A DNA stretch of 64,000 nt from Posidonia oceanica (lineage: Eukaryota; Streptophyta; Magnoliopsida; Alismatales; Posidoniaceae), in assembly GCA_037176725.1 (NCBI GenBank), contig JAZBRS010000074.1, forward strand, positions 61,260,001 to 61,324,000. Direction: 5' to 3'. The notes under the pieces were generated by a model, which had not been told where the DNA came from, made no database searches, and worked only from the letters and a program-made list of their open reading frames with translations. Shown one piece after another: positions 58,201 to 64,000 of this stretch (position 1 is its first letter; each line of letters starts with the position of its first letter). Made by a program: the position numbers and the translations under genes.

Positions 58201-58511
58201 GCCTAACAGTACCACTCAATTGCTAGGCCAAAAATGGGCTTGGTGCTTGGTAGAAAGTGAAATGGGCTTGGAGTGTTTGAATGAGGTTGGTTGGAAATGG
58301 ATTAGGATTAGGTTTGGGCTAGGATTCAGGTTAGGTTTTGAAATGGGCTTGGGCTTTGAAATGGGTTTAGGTTATAGGAAATAGGACGGGATTCGAGGTT
58401 TAGTTTGGAAAGGGATTAGAAGGTAGAAAGGATTTCGAGCGGATTTGCCGTTCCTTCTTCCGAACCATCTCCGGGAATTCTCCAACAAAAGCCTGTCAAA
58501 ATGGGATGTCT
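55258..58511 (-). mobile_element. L2 5' LTR
   Basis: Starts TGTAGTAATCCG and ends GGGATGTCT, lacking the final ACA of the family. Matches 16648-19881 throughout. It has an 18-bp deletion at about 55560 relative to that copy, at the edge of the conserved core. GC-rich block 57000-57400; GTCGCC/GGCGCC words 58040-58200. Its outer edge runs straight into the L1 array. Confidence 0.92.
55561..55666 (-). promoter_or_regulatory. L2 5' LTR promoter: TATA box and core
   Basis: TATATAAA on the minus strand (55666-55659), preceded by GTAGGGCG and followed by CCGGCG. The conserved core (55611-55561), with GGTGCCTAACACC, lies about 50-100 bp downstream. This is the promoter position for L2 transcription. 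Confidence 0.65.
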
Positions 58512-59745
58512 CCGTTCCAAGCGAACGGAGTCCCGTTTGCTTGCTTCCCTTTGTGGGGACAAGCCTGCTTGCTCCCCCGTGCAAGGATAAGCCAGCCTGC
58601 TTCCTCGGGCGAGGACAGGCCTTTGTGCGACTCCGCTCCGTGCGGACGGAGTCCCATTTGCTTGCTTCCCCGTGCAAGGACAAGCCTGCCTGCTTCTTCG
58701 GGCGAGGACAGGCCTTTGCGTGACTCCACTCCGTGTAGACGGAGTTCCTTTTACTTGCTTCCTCCTACGAGGACAAGCCTGCCTGCTTCCTCAGGTGAGG
58801 ACAGGTCCTAACGCAACTTCGATTCGTGCGAACGGAGTCCCGTTTGCTTGCTTCCCCGTGCGAGGATAAGCCTACTTACTCCCCCATGCAAGGACAAGCC
58901 TGCCCGCTTCCTTGGGCGAGGACAGGCCTTTGTGTGACTCCGCTCCATGTGGACGGAGTCCCGTTTGTTTGCTTCCCTATGTGGGGACAAGCCTGCTTGC
59001 TTCTCCGTACGGAGACAAGCCTGCCTGCTTCCTCGAGCGAGGACAGGCCTTTGCACGACTCTGCTCCGTGCAGACGTAGTCTCGTTTGCTTGCTTCCCTG
59101 TGCGGGGACAAGCCTACCTGCTTCCCCGTGTGGGGACAAGCCTTCTTGCTTCCTCGTACGGGGACAAGCCTGCCTGCTTCCTCAAGTGAGGACAGGCCTT
59201 TGCGTGACTCCACTCCACGCAGACGGAGTCCCGTTTGCTTGCTTCCTTGGGCAAGGACAAGTCTACTTGCTTCCTTAGGCGAGGACAAACCTTTTCTTTT
59301 GTGTGACTCCTCTCCGTGCGGACGGAGTCCCTTTTGCTTGCTTCCCTGTGAGAGGAGAAGCCTGCCTGCTTCCTCGTGCGAGGATAGGCCCTTGCGTGAC
59401 CCTGCTCCGTGCAGACGGAGTCCCGTTTGCTTGCTTCCTCGGGTGAGGACAAGCCTGCTTGCTTTCTCAGGTGAGGACAAGCCTTTTCTTTTTTTTGACT
59501 CCACTTCGTGCAGGCGGAGCCCCTTTTGCTTGCTTCCTCATGCGGGGACAAGCCTGCCTGCTTCCTCATGCGAGGACAGGCCTTTGTGCGACTCCACTCC
59601 GTGTCGACGGAGTCCCGTTTGCTTGCTTCCTCAGGCGAGGACGAGCCTGCTTGCTTCCTTGTGCGAGGACAAGCCTTTTCCTTTGCATGACTCTGCTTCG
59701 GGCAGACGGAGTCCCGTTTGCTTGCTTATCACTTTTCTCCCTCTT
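58512..59745. repeat. L1 3' UTR tandem array, right half
   Basis: Continuation of 15885-16642 beyond L2. A ~30-bp unit (TGCTTGCTTCC, CGTGCGAGGACAAGCC) recurs two to four times between copies of GACTCCGCTCCGTGC followed by AGACGGAGTCCC. GACTCCG and CGGAGTC form a 7-bp inverted repeat in most units. Long open frames with repeated peptides arise on both strands and are artefacts. Confidence 0.87.
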
Positions 59746-59779
59746 TTTGTAGTCGATTGGTCTGAAACGTATCATCCAT

Positions 59780-60055
59780 CTTGATGCTCCTTTTCTTGCT
59801 TGCTTTCCTTGCTTGCTTTCTCTCTCAACAAGAAAAGATGCACCTTTTCTTGCTTGCCTTTCTTGCTTGCTTCCTCTCTCAGCAGGAAAAGATGTCCCTT
59901 TTCTTGCTTGCTTTCTCCCTCAGCAGAAAAGATGCCCTTTTCTTGCTTGCCTTTCCTTGCTTGCTTTCTCTCTCAGCAGAAAAAGATGCCCCTTTTCTTG
60001 CTTGCTTTCTTGCTCAATAGGAAGAGATGCACCCTCTTCTTTCGCGCGTTCTCAA
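59780..60055. repeat. Short array of CTTGCTTGC units
   Basis: About five units of roughly 50 bp: CCTTTTCTTGCTTGC, CTTTCTCTCTCAGCAG(A/G)AAAAGATGC. Part of the L1 3' UTR. Confidence 0.82.
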
Positions 60056-60484
60056 GTTTTTTGCACGACTCTAGCCGCTTGCTTGCTTCCTCGGGCAAGG
60101 ACAAGCCATCTTTTGCCTCCCCCGGACTGGCAGCCTTAACTGCTCGAATGGCAAGTACGTTAGTCTTGTCTGGTGCTACCATTTGCGCAAGTTTGGACTA
60201 GTTGCCAACTTGTCGCATTGCATCGCAGCACCTTCTACATTCTTTTGCATTGCATCACATCAGCATACATCACATAGCATTGCTCCAGCATCACATGCTA
60301 GATAGCTGCATTAGCATCACTTTGCATCAACATACATCAATACTGCATTTCCTTATTCATAGCATCCACACACGCATGTATCGCCCGTGTCTTCCCTCGC
60401 AGGGTTCAGCACAGCTAGCATTAGTGCATACATTGCATCAGCATTTGCACCTACATTTGCATTTGCATCGCAGCAACGAGTCAT
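60056..60484 (+). other. L1 3' UTR, GCATCA/CATTGCAT-rich part
   Basis: Degenerate repeats of CATTGCATCA, CATACATCA and CATTTGCA words from 60210 to 60475. No gene. Confidence 0.65.
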
Positions 60485-60616
60485 GACTTTCGGTGCATCT
60501 GCCGAATAAGTGACTCACGCCATTAGCATTTGTGCTCTTACCGGTGTCAAGAGGGCTGTCTTGTCTACCCTGAGCCACAGTCTCGCTACGCTTGACCTCG
60601 CTCAGGAAGGGGCATC
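60485..60616 (+). promoter_or_regulatory. L1 pre-PPT block and polypurine tract
   Basis: Colinear with the L2 and TR-GAG blocks: TGCCGAATAAGTGACTCACG, then CCCTGAGC (60568-60575) pairing with GCTCAGG (60600-60606), then CAGGAAGGGGCATC before the LTR. The outer arm GTCAAGAGGGCTGTC (60546-60560) is a degenerate partner of the LTR start GACACTCCATTTTGAC (60621-60636). Confidence 0.8.
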
Positions 60617-63562
60617 TGTAGACACTCCATTTTGACAGACTTTTAGTTGGTGATCTCTGGAGATTTGTTCAGACTATGGCATGGCGAATCCAAATCTTAA
60701 ACCCTAAACCAAACCTAAACTTGACTTAAACCCTAAACCAACCCAAAACATTCAAATTACCCAGAACCTAACACCACAAGCCCTTACGAAGCCCAAAACC
60801 TATTGGTGCTTCAAGGACAAGGAAATGGGCATGGATTTCACTGTACAAGCCCAATCCACTGGGTTGCATGCTCTGTCGCCACTCGTAGAGGCGACTAGAC
60901 CTGTCGCCACTCTAAGTGGTGTCTAGGTTTGTCGCTAGGGAGACTAGCGACTTTCTGCAACTCAGGCCACCACTTGAATTTTTCTCGCCTGCCATCGTCG
61001 GTCACCTCCTCCACCACATGGCCTGCCACCTCATCCCCTTACCACATACTCCCTCACTACCTCCATGTGCTAGGTGCCAAAGCCCACTTACTTCCCTAGC
61101 ACCGTGTCTCCTCCTCGCTGGCGTTCTTCCCACTCACCCCACAGTCCCTGACCGGCCGCCTGCCAGCCACGACCTTTGCTGTCCATCCTTGCTTGCACTT
61201 ACTCCAGCCACTTACTCGCCTACAAGTCAGCATAGAACCCACTCTCTCCTCCCTCACTGCCACCACCTACTCCATTAGCTTTGGCCGGTGAACAAAACAG
61301 CCAAAACCCATCACTGTTGAGACACCACACCCAGAATTGAGAGCCTCCAGTGAGTATCCAAGCATTCTAGAGCATTCCCCAATATCCCTTGTGCGTTCCT
61401 GAGCATCCCCAAGCCTCCCACACCTCGCCGTTGCCAGATGAACCCATCTCCGGTCACCTTCTTCACCTCTGTTCGTCACTCTAGTGAGCCACAGAGGTGA
61501 AACACCTCATCCTTTTGCATGCTTGATGATCTAGGAACGTTCCCAGACCTCCTCACTTCATGGCTGAATAACTCGGCCATCCCCTTTCGCTCTCGGCCGT
61601 GCCAACGGCCGACGACACGCGGCAACGCCGGCCAACGACTGGTGGAGGCGGGGAAAAGGCACCTACCTCTTTTCTCAGCCCGTGAACGCTTCCCTCACAT
61701 CCTCCTCATCCACATGATGCTTCCTAGCTGACTCATTGGGTCACTGGCTGCTCACATAGCCAGCCCTCAACGAGCTCTGGCAACGCAAGGTGGAGGAGGT
61801 GGGTGGAGCGATCCAAGCCATCATTTTCCACACCGAAGGTGTGGCTGGGTTCGTGGGAACCTCGTCAACGTTCTCTGATCCTCCCCAGCTTTTTTGGCTT
61901 CACCTGGAGCACATAGTTCGCCATTAAAGTCCGTTCATCGGACTGCCAGTTTAACCGCCGTTGCAAGTGGCGACTGACCTGCAACTTTGGTCTGTCACTA
62001 GTCGATCTTTAGGCCGATGTTCCAGGCGATCCAGGCCACTCTTGTACATGATGTTTGTATGCCTGTGATCATGGATGAATGTTCTTTAATGTCATATATT
62101 TAGTTGCTTGTTTAGCGTCGCATATGGTGCAAGATTTGGCACTAAAGTTCGTTGTTTGGACTGTTGGATTTGTAGGAGTGTCACCGGTTCCATCGGCGAC
62201 TAACCTACAACTTTGGCAATCCAACGGCCAGACTTTGAGCCAATTTATCTCGTGACCCAGCCATGTGTTTTAAGTGTTTTTTGCTTCCTTGTTATCGTGG
62301 TTGATTGGTCTTCAATTCCTTTCTTTTAGTTTTTAATCTTCCATAGCCCTGGGTGCGGGATTTGGTGATGAAGTTCGGTCTCGGACTGCTAGTTTGGCCG
62401 CCGCTCACATCGACGACTGGACTGTATCTTTAACAATCCACCGGCCAGACTTTAGGCCGTCGTATCTTGTAATCCATGCTTCTATTTTCCAAAGTGATTG
62501 CATAGTTTTAATCTTGGATATGCCATCTTTGATTCTGTATGCTTAGTTTCATGTTTTGCATCACCTAGATAGCTCGTTTTTAGCAATGAAAGCTGCTGCT
62601 TGGGAGTATTGTGCATGGCCTCGTCGCCTGGTAGACTGGCGACCTATTCCAACGCCACTCACAGTGGCGACATGGTTACTTGCTGCTCTTAGTGGCGGCC
62701 CATGTTGCAGTCCAGGTAGTGGACGGAGCCTCGCTTGCCGCCTTCTCGCCTTATTTGTTTTAATGTTTATTTTAATCTTAGAGATGCTATCTTTTATGCC
62801 ATGTCTCTAGTTTTGTGTTTCGTGTGGTTTTCTTAGCCTTTTAACGGCGATGATCGCCGTTGCCTGGAAATTGGGTTTGTGCCTCTGCCGCTTGTGCTAC
62901 CAGCGACAGCCACTGCCTCCACTCTGGCCGACGACCCATGTAGTGATCCAGGCAGTAGGTAGAGCCACCCCAGCTGTCGCCTTTCGTCTATTTTATTCGA
63001 ATCCTTTGGTTTCAGTTTTGCTTTCCTTGTTTGTTTATCGCCTCCCTATAAATGTTTTAACTTTAATTAATCACTTTTAAACAAGGGTTGCTAAGCTTTG
63101 CATGGTTTATAATTGCATATTGCATACCGCCTTAGGGCGAATATAAACCGGCATTTATTTGCCAACATTTGCCACACAATAGCGGATCAGTTTAGAAAGA
63201 CTGATTACTTGGGCATGTCGGGGGTGCCTAACACCTTTCCCACGCGTAACAGGTGTCCTTACCTTCTCTAGGCCGCATTGACTTTGTGTCATACACTTGG
63301 ATTGGATTTTGTATGCTTTAAAATGCATAAGTCTTCTTTGCACGTTTCTTACACGATTTTCCTAGTTTTTTTTGTTTTAATAAATTAGGTGGCGACTCCT
63401 TCTCTTTTCTTTTGTTTACCTTTTGCATTCATCTCTGCTTTGTCGGTGCTTTTCAAGTTGAATATCCCTCCTCGAATCCACCGCTAATAGTTGCCTTTCG
63501 TCGGTTGGTGCGTGCGAGCTTTGGCAGCGTGCATGGACGTGCTTATTTTTAGGGTTACTATA
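60617..63562 (+). mobile_element. L1 3' LTR
   Basis: From TGTAGACACTCCATTTTGAC to GGGTTACTATA; the last bases depart from the family end TACTACA by one change. Diverged inverse copy of the solo LTR 12647-15400. Contains GTCGCCACT/AGGCGACT words (60875-60960), GC-rich block (61580-61680), TATA box (63140-63147), core (63197-63263) and PBS-like GTGGCGACTCC (63389-63399). The region 61900-62990 repeats a theme of CCAGACTTTAGGCC-like words about every 200-250 bp. No gene. Confidence 0.9.
63140..63263 (+). promoter_or_regulatory. L1 LTR TATA box and conserved core
   Basis: AATATAAA at 63140-63147 after TAGGGCG, then GGTGCCTAACACC at 63223-63235 within the core, then CGCGTAACAGGTGTCC. Same layout as in the L2 LTRs and the solo LTR at 12647-15400. 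Confidence 0.62.
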
Positions 63563-64000
63563 GCTACAACATAGAAGATGATGGAAACTCATGGTTCTTT
63601 GACATCCAGAACTACATTCAAGATAGGACCTTCCCTAAGTATGCAACTTCATTAGACAAAGAGGTAGTCAGAAGGATGGCTACAAGATACTTCATGAGAG
63701 CTGGTGTCCTTTTCAAGAGATCCTTCAGCGGAATAGAGCTTCGTTGCGTCACCTATGATGAGGTTGAAGTCATCCTTAGAGAAATGCACGAAGGAATATG
63801 TGGAGGACACATTAGTTCTCAATTCATGGCTAAGATGATATTACGAAGAGGCTATTACTGGCCCACAATTGAGGCAGATTGTGCAAATAAAGTGAGAAGG
63901 TGCAAGCAGTGCCAGATCCATGCAAACAGGATACACACGCCAGCCTCAGAGTTAAATCCAACTCAAGCAGCGTGGCCCTTCTCCATGTGGGCGTTCGATG
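63563..64000 (+). CDS. pol: L0 gypsy pol fragment: integrase zinc-binding region (runs off window)
   Basis: Open from the L1 border to the window end (frame starting 63565). Order: WFFDIQNYIQ, FPKYATSLDKE, FMRAGVLFKRS (the linker after RNase H), then the HHCC region with MHEGICGGH, RGYYWPTIEADC and CKQCQIHANRI, and the start of the core, WPFSMWAFD. No stop or shift in 145 codons, in contrast to L1 pol. It is distinct from L1 and L2 integrase in sequence (GGHISSQFMA, HTPASEL), so it is another Tat/Ogre-like subfamily. The upstream part is displaced by the whole L1 insertion. Whether the rest is intact cannot be seen. Confidence 0.88.

Larger units (their letters stand above)
16648..58511 (-). 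mobile_element. L2: full-length Tat-type Ty3/gypsy element (minus strand)
   Basis: Order in element sense: 5' LTR (58511-55258), PBS (55257-55239), leader, gag, protease, linker, RT, RNase H, second RNase H, integrase, third gene, 3' UTR repeats, PPT, 3' LTR (19881-16648). It is about 41.9 kb in place and about 21 kb without the TR-GAG (25318-44798) and the probable solo LTR (53525-54974). It is inserted in the L1 3' UTR array. The left flank is GCGTG (16643-16647). The matching right TSD is missing, apparently through a small deletion at 58511. The size and gene set fit Ogre-like elements, but the third gene is downstream of pol rather than upstream of gag. Confidence 0.9.
4157..63562 (+). 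mobile_element. L1: Tat-type Ty3/gypsy element, 3' portion, interrupted by four insertions
   Basis: Removing the inserted blocks 4229-7639, 12647-15400 and 16648-58511 joins pol, a third gene, 3' UTR, polypurine tract and 3' LTR into one + strand element. Support is direct. Reading of reverse transcriptase resumes across the first insertion, two insertions have perfect 5-bp TSDs, and the same tandem repeat lies on both sides of the third (15885-16647 and 58512-59745). The 5' LTR, gag and most of RT lie left of the window or beyond the LTR at 1-4156. The 3' LTR at 60617-63562 is followed by another gypsy pol, so L1 is itself inserted in an element (L0). Confidence 0.85.

Noticed and set aside
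58826..59784. Cys/Leu-rich repeated peptides (up to 232 codons) and antisense frames
   Set aside because: By-products of the tandem array in the L1 3' UTR; the unit contents vary and there is no start context.
12647..63562. Reading 12647-15400 and 60617-63562 as the two LTRs of one element, or as a terminal inverted repeat
   Set aside because: They are in opposite orientation, and 12647-15400 has its own perfect TSD (GGATG), so it is a separate solo LTR.

Overview
This is plant repeat DNA with no host gene that I can support. The whole window is a stack of nested Ty3/gypsy LTR retrotransposons of the Tat/Ogre type. The signs are very long LTRs (about 2.7 to 6 kb) with TG...CA ends, primer sites that look complementary to tRNA-Arg, a plant gypsy pol with a second RNase H, hypervariable tandem repeats in the 3' untranslated regions, and 5-bp target-site duplications (TSDs). 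Such stacks are typical of heterochromatin in a large angiosperm genome. The species cannot be named from the sequence.

Layout, outermost first. L0 is a gypsy pol on the + strand, seen only at 63563-64000. L1 is a + strand Tat-type element inserted in L0. Its 5' part lies left of the window; visible are pol (4157-4228 and 7640-10070), a third gene (11255-12435), a 3' UTR with hairpins and arrays (15401-16647 and 58512-60616) and the 3' LTR (60617-63562). Inserted in L1 are an LTR entering from the left edge (1-4156), a solo LTR (4229-7639, TSD GGTAT), a solo LTR (12647-15400, TSD GGATG) and a complete minus-strand element, L2 (16648-58511). L2 without its insertions is about 21 kb: 5' LTR 55258-58511, PBS, leader, gag, protease, RT, RNase H, integrase, third gene, 3' UTR repeats, polypurine tract, 3' LTR 16648-19881. 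L2 carries a probable solo LTR in its leader (53525-54974) and, inside its integrase, a 19.5-kb minus-strand element with 6-kb LTRs (25318-44798, TSD GTAGC). That inner element codes only for gag (35283-37421) and is called TR-GAG here.

How the parts work together. L2-type elements encode everything needed for reverse transcription and integration. TR-GAG lacks pol but shares with L2 the gag, primer site, a leader block, the PPT structure and 3' UTR hairpins, so it was probably mobilised in trans by an L2-like helper. Nearly all pol genes are now broken, mostly by TAG stops at former CAG or CTGG sites, as expected from decay of CHG methylation. The inner TR-GAG is the youngest layer: its LTRs are nearly identical by eye.

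Most unusual: (1) a DUF7745/plant-mobile-domain-like gene downstream of integrase in both L1 and L2; (2) a hairpin that presents the PPT, pairing the LTR edge with the 3' UTR, in three elements; (3) an alternating-pairing hairpin module in the same three 3' UTRs; (4) palindromic amplification of PBS/tRNA-Arg-like sequence in TR-GAG, and PBS-like motifs inside every LTR type. All identities are judged by eye; no alignment or search was run.
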